Assembly (NCBI RefSeq): GCF_000687145.1
Contig: NZ_JMFG01000008.1
Coordinates: forward strand, 158,401-222,400
Source: Thermoanaerobaculum aquaticum
GTDB taxonomy: Bacteria; Acidobacteriota; Thermoanaerobaculia; Thermoanaerobaculales; Thermoanaerobaculaceae
Length of the DNA stretch: 64,000 nt
Reading direction: 5' to 3'
The translations under genes were made by a program, and so were the position numbers. Shown here piece by piece: positions 26,942-37,558 of this stretch. The notes under the pieces were generated by a model that was not told the origin of the DNA, did not search any database, and saw only the letters and a program-made list of their open reading frames with translations. Within the stretch, counting starts at the first letter, position 1. Every line of letters starts with the position of its first letter.

Positions 26942-27511
26942 TCACTTCTTTTGCCGCACCCGCTCCAGGTACTTGCCGGTTTCGGTTTCAATGCGCACCG
27001 TGTCGCCGGTTTCAATGAACTGAGGCACCAAGACCTCCATGCCGTTTTCCAGAACCGCGGTTTTGTAGGTGGAGGTTTCCATATCCCGTAGCCCTGGTGG
27101 CGCCGAGGCCACTTTCAGCTCCACCACCTCCGGAAAGATCACGTTCACCGGTTGCTCCTCCCAGAACTCCACCGGCAGGCGGGCGTTAGGGGTCAAAAAC
27201 ACGCTCTTTTTCCCCAGCACGTCCTTGGGCAGGTTGTACTGCTCGTAGGTTTCGCTGTCCATGAACACGAAGCTTTCCTCGTCCTCGTAAAGGTATTCCA
27301 AATCCCGGCGGGTAAGCTCGACGTCTTCCACTTTTTCGTCGCTGGCCAGGCGAATTTCCTTGATGTGGCCCGTACGCAGGGACTTGAGCTTGAGTGCAAT
27401 AAAGCCGGCAAACTGACCGCTCCCGCCGTGATGGGCCACCTCCAGAACCCGGAATAGCTCCCCTTCCCGCCGGATGACTGACCCCATCTTCAAGCTCGCA
27501 GCCTCCAGCAT
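26942..27511 (-). CDS. efp: Elongation factor P, atypical loop
   Basis: The 189-residue translation factor relieves ribosome stalling at polyproline. KOW-like domain I starts MLEAASLKMGSVIRREGELF. Domain II carries YLYEDEESFVFMDSETYEQ and WEEQPVNVIFPEVVELKV, and domain III ends TGDTVRIETETGKYLERVR. The loop that normally presents a modified Lys or Arg at its tip reads HHGGSGQFAGF here (residues 27-37), with no Lys or Arg. Length is normal. Transcribed towards the HerA-like gene; its promoter would lie between 27512 and the groEL terminator. Confidence 0.93.
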   Translation of the reverse strand: MLEAASLKMGSVIRREGELFRVLEVAHHGGSGQFAGFIALKLKSLRTGHIKEIRLASDEKVEDVELTRRDLEYLYEDEESFVFMDSETYEQYNLPKDVLGKKSVFLTPNARLPVEFWEEQPVNVIFPEVVELKVASAPPGLRDMETSTYKTAVLENGMEVLVPQFIETGDTVRIETETGKYLERVRQKK

Positions 27512-27566
27512 GTTGCCCTCCGCTCGTTTTTTTATTATGCCTTAGGGCGGAAGCCCAGCAAAGCAT

Positions 27567-27594
27567 AAAAAAACGCGGGGCACGAAGCCCCGCG
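27567..27594 (-). terminator. Intrinsic terminator of groES-groEL
   Basis: On the minus strand, CGCGGGGC (27587-27594 complement) pairs perfectly with GCCCCGCG around a 5-base loop, followed by seven T residues (27573-27567). It lies 24 bases after the groEL stop. Confidence 0.9.
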
Positions 27595-27617
27595 CTTTGT
27601 CCTTTGCGAGAAGGAGA

Positions 27618-29557
<1,940 letters not shown>

Positions 29558-29605
29558 AACGTCTTCCTCCTTTCCTGTGGTGCTTCCTTGGGCGTCCGGA
29601 GCCGA

Positions 29606-29632
29606 TTAGCACTCCGGACCCGAGACTGCTAA
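29606..29632. promoter_or_regulatory. CIRCE operator (HrcA-binding inverted repeat)
   Basis: TTAGCACTC (29606-29614), 9-base spacer, GACTGCTAA (29624-29632). This matches the CIRCE consensus TTAGCACTC-N9-GAGTGCTAA with one mismatch in the right arm. It sits over the predicted transcription start of groES-groEL, as expected for HrcA repression. hrcA itself is not in the window. Confidence 0.92.
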
Positions 29633-29633
29633 T

Positions 29634-29662
29634 AGCATAAGCCTTGCGCCTCAACCCGTCAA
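29634..29662 (-). promoter_or_regulatory. Housekeeping promoter of groES-groEL
   Basis: On the minus strand, TTGACG (29657-29662), 17-base spacer, TATGCT (29634-29639). The predicted start falls about 7 bases downstream, inside CIRCE. Confidence 0.8.
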
Positions 29663-29688
29663 GCCCCCAAAGGCGGTTTGTGCACATT

Positions 29689-29711
29689 CCTTTAGTGAAG
29701 CAGACTAAAGG
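29689..29711. repeat. Perfect inverted repeat in the groES / glycosyltransferase divergent region
   Basis: CCTTTAGT (29689-29696), 7-base spacer, ACTAAAGG (29704-29711). It lies 18 bases before the glycosyltransferase start. It could be an operator or an RNA hairpin in the leader. No T-run follows on either strand. Confidence 0.5.
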
Positions 29712-29728
29712 TTCCCTTGGGATAGGAT

Positions 29729-30901
29729 GTGCCGGTGCGGCTGCTGTTTGTGACCCCCCGCCCCTTTTGGCCTCCCCGTCGAGGGGAGCAAGCTCGGCTT
29801 TCGGGCTTTTTGTCCCGTTTGGCCCCCCGCCACCAGGTGCTGGTGGTCTCTTTGGTTCCTCCGGGTTTTCACCCCACCCCCGCGCCGCTCCCCGTGGAGC
29901 AGCGGTACGTGACCACCCGCCCTTGGCGTCCGGTGACGGGGATCCTCACCCACCCCTGGGAACCGCTGCAGGTTGGTTTGCATCGAGAACCAGGCTTGCT
30001 CCGGGGGCTTCGCGAAAGCCTGGCGGTGTTTCGGCCGCAGGTGGTGGTGCTCATGCTTTCCAGGATGGCCTGGCTGCTCCCGCACCTCGAAGGGGCCCCC
30101 ACCGTCGTGGATTTCGTGGACTCCCTTGCCCTCAACATGCGCATGCGGGCCCGTTTTGAACCGTGGCTTGCTCCGCTTTGGTGGTGGGAGGCCTGGCGTC
30201 TTTCAGTGTGGGACCGGCGGGTGCTGGCCCTGGCGGATGCCGGCACGGTGGTGGCTGAAAGGGACCGCGCAGCCATCCTCGGCGGCCAAGAAACGCTTGA
30301 GCCCAAGCTTCGCGTGGTCCCCTTTGGCATTCCCGTTCCTGAGGAGCCGCTGCCAAGAACAGCAAAAGCGCCCACCTTGCTTACCACCGGCAATCTGGGG
30401 TACTTCCCCACGGTGCAGGGGATCCTCTGGTTCGCCCGTTACGTGTGGCCCCGCCTCCGTCAAAAGGACCCCCACCTGCGGTGGGTGGTGGCGGGGACCC
30501 GCCCCAGCCGCCGCATCCGCGCGCTGGCACGGATGGGGGTGGAGGTCGTCCCCGAACCCGAAAACCTTACCCCCCTCCGGCAGCAAGCTACCGTGGCGGT
30601 GGCACCGTTGTTTGCCGGTTCGGGAACCCCCATCAAGGTGCTGGAGGCCATGGCCTGGGGATTGCCCGTTGTCACCACGCCCCATGCCGCCCAGGGGCTG
30701 GACGGCATTCCGCCGGGGTCCCTGGCTCAAGCCCAGGACCCCGCCGGCTGGTACGAAGCTGTTGCCGGGCTTTTGGACGACCCCGCAAGAGCGCAAGCAC
30801 AAGCGGTCACCGCCCACCAGTGGGTGAAGGGCCGGCACGAGCTTGGGCAGGTCGCAGAAGAGTTTGAGCGTTTGCTCTCGTCGCTGTCAGCTAACCGGTA
30901 G
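29729..30901 (+). CDS. Glycosyltransferase, GT4-like (GT-B fold)
   Basis: The 390-residue cytosolic enzyme is probably for cell-surface glycan. N-terminal RLLFVTPRPFWPPRRGEQAR (acceptor domain), then TTGNLGYFPTVQGILWFARY, VVAGTRPSRRIRAL, and VAPLFAGSGTPIKVLEAMAW with GLPVVTT, the sugar-nucleotide EX7E-type region. Start at GTG 29729; a second GTG two codons later is possible. Its last 15 bases overlap the end of the convergent GT2 gene. Donor and acceptor unknown. Confidence 0.88.
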   Translation: MPVRLLFVTPRPFWPPRRGEQARLSGFLSRLAPRHQVLVVSLVPPGFHPTPAPLPVEQRYVTTRPWRPVTGILTHPWEPLQVGLHREPGLLRGLRESLAVFRPQVVVLMLSRMAWLLPHLEGAPTVVDFVDSLALNMRMRARFEPWLAPLWWWEAWRLSVWDRRVLALADAGTVVAERDRAAILGGQETLEPKLRVVPFGIPVPEEPLPRTAKAPTLLTTGNLGYFPTVQGILWFARYVWPRLRQKDPHLRWVVAGTRPSRRIRALARMGVEVVPEPENLTPLRQQATVAVAPLFAGSGTPIKVLEAMAWGLPVVTTPHAAQGLDGIPPGSLAQAQDPAGWYEAVAGLLDDPARAQAQAVTAHQWVKGRHELGQVAEEFERLLSSLSANR

Positions 30902-31750
30902 CGGCCCTTGGGGAAGGCTTACCAAGGCCGCCCAATGCCCCCGCCATAGCGCCCGGGCTTGCTCCCTTTGACCACGCAGGGAGAACCCCAGCGATCGAAA
31001 GGCCACGTACAGCGAGTGGACCAAAGCCAGCCACAGGCGAAAGGCGAAAGGACGGAACGGTCGCAGGCGGGTTTTGGTCATGTGCTCAAGGTAAAAAGGC
31101 GAAAACACGTGGGAGCCGGTGGCGCTGCCCAGGTGGTGCACCGCCGCCACCGCCGGCGAGTACCACAGCTTCCAGCCCGCTCGCCGCAGCCGCAGACACA
31201 AATCCAGGTCTTCGTGGTACATGAAGTAGCGAGGGTCAAAGCCACCCACCCGGGAAAAAGCCTCCCAGCGAAAGGCCAAAGCCGCCCCCGGCAAAAAACC
31301 CACCGGCCGGGAACGCCAGGCCCGGGCCAAGGAGCGGTACTGCATGACCACCCCCAGCGGCCAGAGCACCGCTCCACCCGCCGACCACAGGGATCTCCCG
31401 TCGGGAAAGAAAAGAGGGCCTCCTACCGCACCCACCTTTGGGCGCTCCAGGTTGCGCACCGCAGCTTCCAAGAACCCCGGGAGCAACTCCACATCGTGGT
31501 TTAAAGCCACCAGCACCTGCCCCGAATCCCCGCCAAGGAAGCGCGCCCCACGGTTGACCCCCTCGCCAAAACCGGGGTTGTCAGAAAACGGAAGCACATC
31601 GGCGCCGTCCAGGGCTGGCAAATTGCGGCTGTTGTCCACCACCACCACCCGCCGATCCACCGGCGAGGGGTCTTCCCACACCGAGCGGAGGCAACGCCAG
31701 GTGGGCTCGGCATCGCCGTAGTGCACGATCACCACACCCACGCGGGCCAT
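30887..31750 (-). CDS. Glycosyltransferase family 2 (rhamnosyltransferase-like)
   Basis: The 287-residue GT-A enzyme has RVGVVIVHYGDAEPTWRCL, VVVVDNSRN, FSDNPGFGEGVNRGARFL, and LVALNHDVELLPGFLE (DxD-equivalent NHD). Acceptor-side motifs are GGFDPRYFMYHEDLDLCLRL and RRAGWKLWYSPAVAAVHHLG. This is the pattern of WbbL-type rhamnosyltransferases. Its ATG overlaps the TAA of the sugar-transferase gene by one base (TAATG). Confidence 0.9.
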   Translation of the reverse strand: MARVGVVIVHYGDAEPTWRCLRSVWEDPSPVDRRVVVVDNSRNLPALDGADVLPFSDNPGFGEGVNRGARFLGGDSGQVLVALNHDVELLPGFLEAAVRNLERPKVGAVGGPLFFPDGRSLWSAGGAVLWPLGVVMQYRSLARAWRSRPVGFLPGAALAFRWEAFSRVGGFDPRYFMYHEDLDLCLRLRRAGWKLWYSPAVAAVHHLGSATGSHVFSPFYLEHMTKTRLRPFRPFAFRLWLALVHSLYVAFRSLGFSLRGQREQARALWRGHWAALVSLPQGPLPVS

Positions 31751-33081
31751 TACCCCCGCACCCCAAAGACCGCCGCACTCACCGTGCGCAGGAGGATCAA
31801 AAGGTAAAGGGAAAAGGACCGCTCACGGATGAAGTAAAGGTCAAACTCCAGCTTCCGCCGGTGCTCTTCCAGCGTCCTCGCGTAAGGCATGTTCACCTGC
31901 GCCCAGCCGGTGAGCCCAGGGGGGACTGCCAGGCGAAACGTGTAGTACGGGATTTGCTCGGCCAGCTCCCGCACAAACTCCGGCCTTTCCGGGCGGGGAC
32001 CCACCAGCGACATGTCCCCCACCAGCACGTTAAAAAGCTGCGGCAGCTCATCCAGCCGAAAACGCCTCAAAATACGGCCAACCCTGGTTACCCTGGGGTC
32101 CTCCTCGCCGGCAAACTCCGGGCCGTTGACCTCGGCATCAGGCTTCATGGTGCGCAGCTTCCACAGCACAAAAGGCCGTCCAAACTGTCCCAACCGCACT
32201 TGCCGGTAAAAAACCGGTCTTCCGTCCCACAGCCACACCGCTAACGCCGACAAGGCCAAAAGCGGTAACGTCAGGACAAGCAAGAAGAGGGAAACCACCA
32301 CGTCCACGACGCGGGTGGTGCGGTTGAACACCTCCCAGTGGATGCCGCCAAACTCCCGCTGGTGCAAAAAAGCTTCAGGCGGCAAAAAGCTCACCGGCAG
32401 GCGCCCCTCCACAAACGCCCAGAGCTCCGCCGCGGGAACCACCGGAACCCCCGAGAAATGCAGGGTCACCAGTTGCTCCGCCATGCGCCCGGGGTTGGCC
32501 ACCGCCACCAGCGCCGTTTCCCCCTGCACCAGCGCCTCCTGAAGTCGCTCCGGAGCCACCGGTGCAAGCTCCCAGGGGCATGCCGGGTGGTGGGCCAGGG
32601 CTAAAAGCGGGGCAAGCTCCTCCTCGCCCCCAACCACCAAAACCCGCGGTTTTTGCCGCCCCCGGAGCCAGCGGTCCCAAGCGGCGCGCACCCCCAAGGC
32701 CCCCAGAGCCCAGCCGGTGGTTGTCCCCAAAAGCAAACCGCGCCCAAACTTCCAGGTGGGAACCAGGTAGGTAGCTAAAGCCAGCAGCACACCCCAAGCC
32801 AAAGCGGCAAAGGACACCCGCAGCAAGCGCTCACCCGGCAAAAGGTGGGCCTTCTGGTACAGCTCGGCGGCAGTGGCCACCAACCAAATCCCCAAGACTC
32901 CAGCCGCCGCCAGGCCGGGGTGTTCCGAAAGGCGGGCAAAGTGGGCCGCCCGGTCAACCGGGTTAAAGCGCACGTAGTGCGCCAACACCGCCGCCGCCAC
33001 CAAGAGCAACCCATCCAAAAGCGGAAAGAGAACTCCCTCTCGGGGATGACGGCTGAGCCTTCCCAACATCCGCCCCATCAT
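31750..33081 (-). CDS. Exopolysaccharide polyprenyl-phosphate sugar-1-phosphate transferase
   Basis: 443 residues: four to five N-terminal transmembrane helices, a nucleotide-binding-like middle (RVLVVGGEEELAPLLAL), then a further helix and the WbaP/PglC-type catalytic domain. That domain shows GRPVFYRQVRLGQFGRPFVLWKLRTMKPDA (trimmed motif KLRTM), RVGRILRRFRLDELPQLFNV, GDMSLVGPRPERPEFV, and PPGLTGWAQVN. It loads the first sugar onto undecaprenyl phosphate at the inner membrane. Followed directly by the GT2 gene; the two plus the convergent GT4 form a small surface-polysaccharide locus. Confidence 0.93.
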   Translation of the reverse strand: MMGRMLGRLSRHPREGVLFPLLDGLLLVAAAVLAHYVRFNPVDRAAHFARLSEHPGLAAAGVLGIWLVATAAELYQKAHLLPGERLLRVSFAALAWGVLLALATYLVPTWKFGRGLLLGTTTGWALGALGVRAAWDRWLRGRQKPRVLVVGGEEELAPLLALAHHPACPWELAPVAPERLQEALVQGETALVAVANPGRMAEQLVTLHFSGVPVVPAAELWAFVEGRLPVSFLPPEAFLHQREFGGIHWEVFNRTTRVVDVVVSLFLLVLTLPLLALSALAVWLWDGRPVFYRQVRLGQFGRPFVLWKLRTMKPDAEVNGPEFAGEEDPRVTRVGRILRRFRLDELPQLFNVLVGDMSLVGPRPERPEFVRELAEQIPYYTFRLAVPPGLTGWAQVNMPYARTLEEHRRKLEFDLYFIRERSFSLYLLILLRTVSAAVFGVRG

Positions 33082-33126
33082 GCCGCTCGTGGAACCCTAC
33101 GTCAACGAGCTGGCATGCTCCGGCAA

Positions 33127-35517
33127 CTATCGCCTTGCCGGCTTAAGAACCCGGCGGGGGGTGCGCTGGCAAACGAAGCCAGTTTCCGCTTGTCCGGTGC
33201 GGTCCGAGGTGTCCACCTCCACCCGCACGCGGCCTTCGGGGGGAGCCCAAACAAACAGCCAGTACGTCTGCGGATCCTCCATGGCAAACTGCATGATGGC
33301 CGATTCCTGGTCGCCAAAATAAACGCGGAAGTTTTCAGGCTCCAGTTTGAAGCCCAAAATCCCCTCCGGGGTTTTCACGGAAACCTTAAGGGCCATGAAG
33401 GGACAGCCCCGGGTCTCAAGGATTTCCACCACAAGGGGATCCACCGGTGCAAGGCTCACCGTGAGCGCAAGCTCCCCACCCACCGGCCGGCCGCTGCCGT
33501 ACCGCCCTACGGCCAGCAGGTACGGCTCCCCCCGCCGCAGGGGAACTCCCCGGAGCTCGGAAGCACCGGTCTGATCCACATCGTCGTTGCAGGCCAAAGG
33601 GTGAAGGTTCCCACAGCTACCACCAAACAACTGGACCACGGTGTCGAACCCCTCGGCGCGGACGTTAAGCTTGCCGGTCCGCCGCGGGGTGATTTGCCAG
33701 AAAGCGGTTTTGGAAAAAGGCGCACAGGACGCCTCCACGTCGTCGCCCGTAGCCTGGGCCAGCCAGCCGCGCCACTGGTAGGTTTCGCCGGGAGAAAGCG
33801 CTACCGCCACCGCACCCTGGCATTGGTCGTGGGCCACGCCTGCAGGGTTGGGGGCGGTGATGGAGGTGGCAAGGGCGTTGTCTTCCCAAGCCACAGCCTC
33901 CACTGCGACGCCGGTGGTGGCGCCGTCGGTTTGGCGCCGGGAGGAAGGCGTGCTGTCGTCGGCAAAGCGGGAAAAGCTTCCGGGCCGGAACAGCATGTCA
34001 AAGGTGAAGTTGCTGTCTTTGCTGTTCAAAGGCTCGGTGCCGTTAGCTTCTTCCAGGTCCACCAGCCGCCGGTTTTCGTCGGCGTTGGAAGATTGGCTTT
34101 CGTCCACGTGCCAGAGGGCAAGGCCAGGGCGGCTCTCAAAGGCTCCGTCCCAGCGCAAAAGCCCACGATCGAAACCCTGAGCCCGTCGTTGCTCGAGAAG
34201 GAAGTACTCGTTCCCCAAACCGGTGCCCAGACGCACCACATCCCCGGCCGTCACCGCCGGCAAAAGGCGAACCACCTCCGCCCCCAGCCCATCCCGAGGG
34301 CGCGTAATTTCCGTGATCGTTCGTGCCCAGGCGGAAAGCAACACCGGCAGCTCTCCACCGTAGCAGGGCGGCTCACACCCCCAGGAGCCCGAGCCCATCA
34401 AGCAAAGACCCCCAACGCCCGCCGAAGAGCCATCGGTGTCGTAAAGATCGGGCAGGCCCAGGATGTCGTGACCCAGCTCGTGGACCATCACTCCAATGGT
34501 GCTGCGGTGACCGTTGCTGGTGGTGGATTGCATCCACTCCCCAAAGGAAGCGTAGCCGCCGTCAAAGGCGTAATCCGCCACCTGCACCCCATCCACCACC
34601 GGAGCCGGCACCACGCCAATGCCGTCGTTAAAGTTGCCTAAAGACCAACGGTGCCCCCAGTTGGCCGGGCTGTAGGTGGGTTTGTACCCGCCGTAGGAGG
34701 ACTCGTAACCGGCAGTAATGACCACCAGCGAAAGCTCGGCCCGGGAAAGACCGCCGTTGCCGTCGGTGTCAAAACGACGGAAGTCCACGTAGGGATCGGC
34801 AGCTTCAATGGCGGCCTTCACGGCCAGCCGCATGTTGTGGCTGGCCTCTTTCTTCTGTTGCTCGGTGATCGTGGGGTCTTTGCTGCCGGTGATCCCTCGG
34901 TTAGGGTGGGGCATGGGCAGAGAAAGCCAACCCACAACGCCATCCCCGGCAATACCGTGGCTTTCCGGTGCAGGCGCTAAGGAAAGCTTGCCTAGGCTGG
35001 CCTGGGTAAAGTAAGAAGCGGCCGAGCCACTTCCGGTAAAGAAAAGCTGGGCAAAATCGCTGGCCTGGGAGCCCACCGGTTGCCGGTCGGTAAAGGAAAC
35101 CAGGATCACCAGAACCGGCTGCTGGCCGGGGACCGAAAGCTTTCGGATCCCCGCCGGCCGCGAAAACGGCAAAGGCGGCAGAAATTCCCCCCCACCCCAG
35201 CCGCGAACGGTGGGTCGCAGATGCTTGGGGACAAGTCCTTGCGCAGCAATTCGGCCGGCGTCGCGCAGCCGGGGACCGGGCTGCAGGCGCCCGCTGGCAT
35301 CCAGCATCGCCAGGCAGAAAAAGCCCTCTTCATCCTGGATTACCGTTTCCCCAGAGGGCAGCTCCCACCAGAAGTTGAACTCGTCCCCCACCGGCACCAG
35401 CTCCAGCACGCTCCCGTCCGGTTGCACCACGGTTTCCCGCTGGGGGTTTACCACCACCGACCAGCCGGCGCTGACCCAGGCCATCCCAAGCAGCAAAGCA
35501 ATCCAAAGCCGTTTCAT
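33127..35517 (-). CDS. Secreted M6 family metalloprotease
   Basis: 796 residues. Signal peptide MKRLWIALLLGMAWVSAGWS, N-terminal propeptide-like region, then the M6 peptidase domain (LVILVSFTDRQPVG; zinc site HELGHD at residues 346-351 with the third-ligand region LGLPDLYDTDG). FDTDGNGGLSRAEL within it looks like an EF-hand calcium loop. After about residue 500 come beta-rich C-terminal domains (pre-peptidase type, VQLFGGSCGNLHPLACNDD) and a final about 70-residue domain. Immune-inhibitor-A relatives degrade extracellular protein. No anchor is seen. Confidence 0.92.
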   Translation of the reverse strand: MKRLWIALLLGMAWVSAGWSVVVNPQRETVVQPDGSVLELVPVGDEFNFWWELPSGETVIQDEEGFFCLAMLDASGRLQPGPRLRDAGRIAAQGLVPKHLRPTVRGWGGGEFLPPLPFSRPAGIRKLSVPGQQPVLVILVSFTDRQPVGSQASDFAQLFFTGSGSAASYFTQASLGKLSLAPAPESHGIAGDGVVGWLSLPMPHPNRGITGSKDPTITEQQKKEASHNMRLAVKAAIEAADPYVDFRRFDTDGNGGLSRAELSLVVITAGYESSYGGYKPTYSPANWGHRWSLGNFNDGIGVVPAPVVDGVQVADYAFDGGYASFGEWMQSTTSNGHRSTIGVMVHELGHDILGLPDLYDTDGSSAGVGGLCLMGSGSWGCEPPCYGGELPVLLSAWARTITEITRPRDGLGAEVVRLLPAVTAGDVVRLGTGLGNEYFLLEQRRAQGFDRGLLRWDGAFESRPGLALWHVDESQSSNADENRRLVDLEEANGTEPLNSKDSNFTFDMLFRPGSFSRFADDSTPSSRRQTDGATTGVAVEAVAWEDNALATSITAPNPAGVAHDQCQGAVAVALSPGETYQWRGWLAQATGDDVEASCAPFSKTAFWQITPRRTGKLNVRAEGFDTVVQLFGGSCGNLHPLACNDDVDQTGASELRGVPLRRGEPYLLAVGRYGSGRPVGGELALTVSLAPVDPLVVEILETRGCPFMALKVSVKTPEGILGFKLEPENFRVYFGDQESAIMQFAMEDPQTYWLFVWAPPEGRVRVEVDTSDRTGQAETGFVCQRTPRRVLKPARR

Positions 35518-35730
35518 GCCCTATACTTTGCCGAGGAATCGTTCCTTCTGCAAGCGTTGGTGTGCCACGAGCGTGTGGGTTTCGCTGCGAGTTTGACAAT
35601 AACGTAGCGCCGGCCCCACAGATGCAGCTAAGTCGCCCTCTTCTTACCGTCGGAGGTGGCGAAGCGCTTGTGCTTTTCGGGGGGTCGGTCGTAAGCTAGC
35701 CCTGCGGCGAAAGCCGCAAAGGAGAGCGGG

Positions 35731-37557
35731 ATGGCCTCACCGTACGATCCTCTGGTGTACCGGCAGTTTGCCGAAAACTTCCGCCACGCCGTTACCGGCA
35801 AGAACATCGAGCACATCGGCATGGGCACTTTGCGGCGAAAGGCGTGGCGGACCGCCTTTCGCACCGCCCAGGGCTCCCCACTCTGGTGGTCGGCCATTTC
35901 TTCGCGCATGGCGGCCAAGACCGTGTACCTGGGCTCGGGGCCGGCCATCGTTTTGCCCAAACCTTCAGCCCAGCAGCTTTCCATTGTGGAAAAGGCACCG
36001 GAGCAACTGCACAAGGTGGTGCAGCTCCTGCACACCATGCCCTTTGTCCACGTGCGGCGGCAAATGGGCGACAACCCGGAGTTCAACCCCATTTGCAACC
36101 TTTACGTGTGCACCGCCGATCCCAAAAACTACCGCATTGCCTACGAGTGGGCCACCACCATGGGCGACGTCAAGAAAAACCGCCCGGGCCCCGAGTTTTT
36201 CATGGTGGACATCCCCATGGAGCACCAGCTGCGCATGCAAATCCTGGTGCTCCCCGAGTACGACATCAACATCGCTTTGGGTAGCGATTACACCGGCGAG
36301 TGCAAAAAGGGATTTTTGCGCCAGGCCATGTTCCGCGCCGATCAAATGGGCATGCTGGGGCTCCACGCGGGAACCAAAATCGTGCGGGTGCGGGATGCCG
36401 CTTCCGGCAAGCTCAAGACCTTTGCGGTGTTCATGTTTGGTCTCACCGCCACGGGGAAATCCACCTGGTCCTGTCACCAGCTTGGGCTTGATCCTGAGCA
36501 GGGAGAGGGCACCTGGGTGGCTCAGGATGACATCGTTTTCCTCCGCCGCGACGGCTCCTCTTACGGCACCGAGCAAAACTACTACGTGAAAACCGATGTG
36601 GATCCCCGCTTTCAGGAGGCCATGTACTCGGCGCTCACCCACCCCACGGCGCTTTTGGAAAACGTGATGGTCAACCACAAGGGCGAGCTGGATTTCCTGG
36701 ACGAGCGCCTGGGAGAAAACGGGCGGGCGGTGATTAACCGCCACCAGCTCAAAGTCAAGCGGGGTAAAAAGTGGATTTCCATTTGCTATGAGTCCATCAA
36801 CACCCCGCCCATTGAAGAGCTGGACGGCATCGTTTTTGCCTTCATTACCCGCCGCAACACCATCATGCCCTTTGCCCAGCGGCTAACCCCCGAACAAGGG
36901 GTTTTGGCTTACCTGTGGGGGGAATCCACCCACTCCTTTGCCACCGTGCCGGAAAAGGCCGGCGAGTCGGTACGCATCGTGGGCATGGACGACTTCATTA
37001 TCGGTGCCCAGGGCCGTAAGGTGAACGTCTTTTACGACATCGTCATGGACCTGGTCCACCGTTACCCCGGTAAGGTGCACTTTTTCCAGTACAACACCGG
37101 CGGCATGGGGGAAATCATTGAGGTGGATCAAGCAACGGGCAAGAAAAAGCTGGTGCGCAAGGCGGAAAGGGTGCCCATTGACCTCATGGCAGCCCTCCAG
37201 CGGGCGCACCTGCGGGGAAACGCCGAACACGCCCCGGGTCGGCTGGGCACCGAGTACGTGGTGCGCTGCGAGGGCGTTGACCTCTCGGCCTGGGATCCAG
37301 CCCGGTTCTACAGCGAGGAGCAAATTGAGGCTTACGTGGCGGAGCTGGTGGCGGGACGAAGGGCCTTTACCGACGAAATCGCTGACCAGGGCTTGCGCAA
37401 GGACATTGTGGCTTTAGCCCATAGGGAGCTGGACCGCATTGCCGGCAGAATTTCCGCCAAAGCCGAGCGGTGGGCAGAAGCCCAAGCTTTGAGCCTCACC
37501 GCCGCCGAGGACCGGGCCCCCGGTTACGTGCTCCCCTGGCCCCGGGCGGTGCGGTAG
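35731..37557 (+). CDS. pckA: Phosphoenolpyruvate carboxykinase, divergent ATP type
   Basis: Converts oxaloacetate plus nucleotide triphosphate to PEP and CO2, or the reverse. 608 residues, longer than the usual 530-550. Core motifs: FFMVDIPMEHQLRMQ, ALGSDYTGECKKGFLRQAMF (residues 183-201), P-loop GLTATGKST (237-245, in place of the usual GLSGTGKTT), QDDIVFLRRDG (kinase-2), and DGIVFAFITRRNTIMPFAQR. The fold is ATP-type by order of motifs, but the nucleotide used is not certain. With glpX elsewhere in the window it could support gluconeogenesis. Its stop is 1 base from the convergent regulator gene. Confidence 0.88.
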   Translation: MASPYDPLVYRQFAENFRHAVTGKNIEHIGMGTLRRKAWRTAFRTAQGSPLWWSAISSRMAAKTVYLGSGPAIVLPKPSAQQLSIVEKAPEQLHKVVQLLHTMPFVHVRRQMGDNPEFNPICNLYVCTADPKNYRIAYEWATTMGDVKKNRPGPEFFMVDIPMEHQLRMQILVLPEYDINIALGSDYTGECKKGFLRQAMFRADQMGMLGLHAGTKIVRVRDAASGKLKTFAVFMFGLTATGKSTWSCHQLGLDPEQGEGTWVAQDDIVFLRRDGSSYGTEQNYYVKTDVDPRFQEAMYSALTHPTALLENVMVNHKGELDFLDERLGENGRAVINRHQLKVKRGKKWISICYESINTPPIEELDGIVFAFITRRNTIMPFAQRLTPEQGVLAYLWGESTHSFATVPEKAGESVRIVGMDDFIIGAQGRKVNVFYDIVMDLVHRYPGKVHFFQYNTGGMGEIIEVDQATGKKKLVRKAERVPIDLMAALQRAHLRGNAEHAPGRLGTEYVVRCEGVDLSAWDPARFYSEEQIEAYVAELVAGRRAFTDEIADQGLRKDIVALAHRELDRIAGRISAKAERWAEAQALSLTAAEDRAPGYVLPWPRAVR

Positions 37558-37558
37558 G

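Noticed and set aside
32845..34641. Nearly 600-codon open frame antisense to the sugar transferase and M6 protease genes
   Set aside because: It spans two real genes on the opposite strand and has no domain or start signal.
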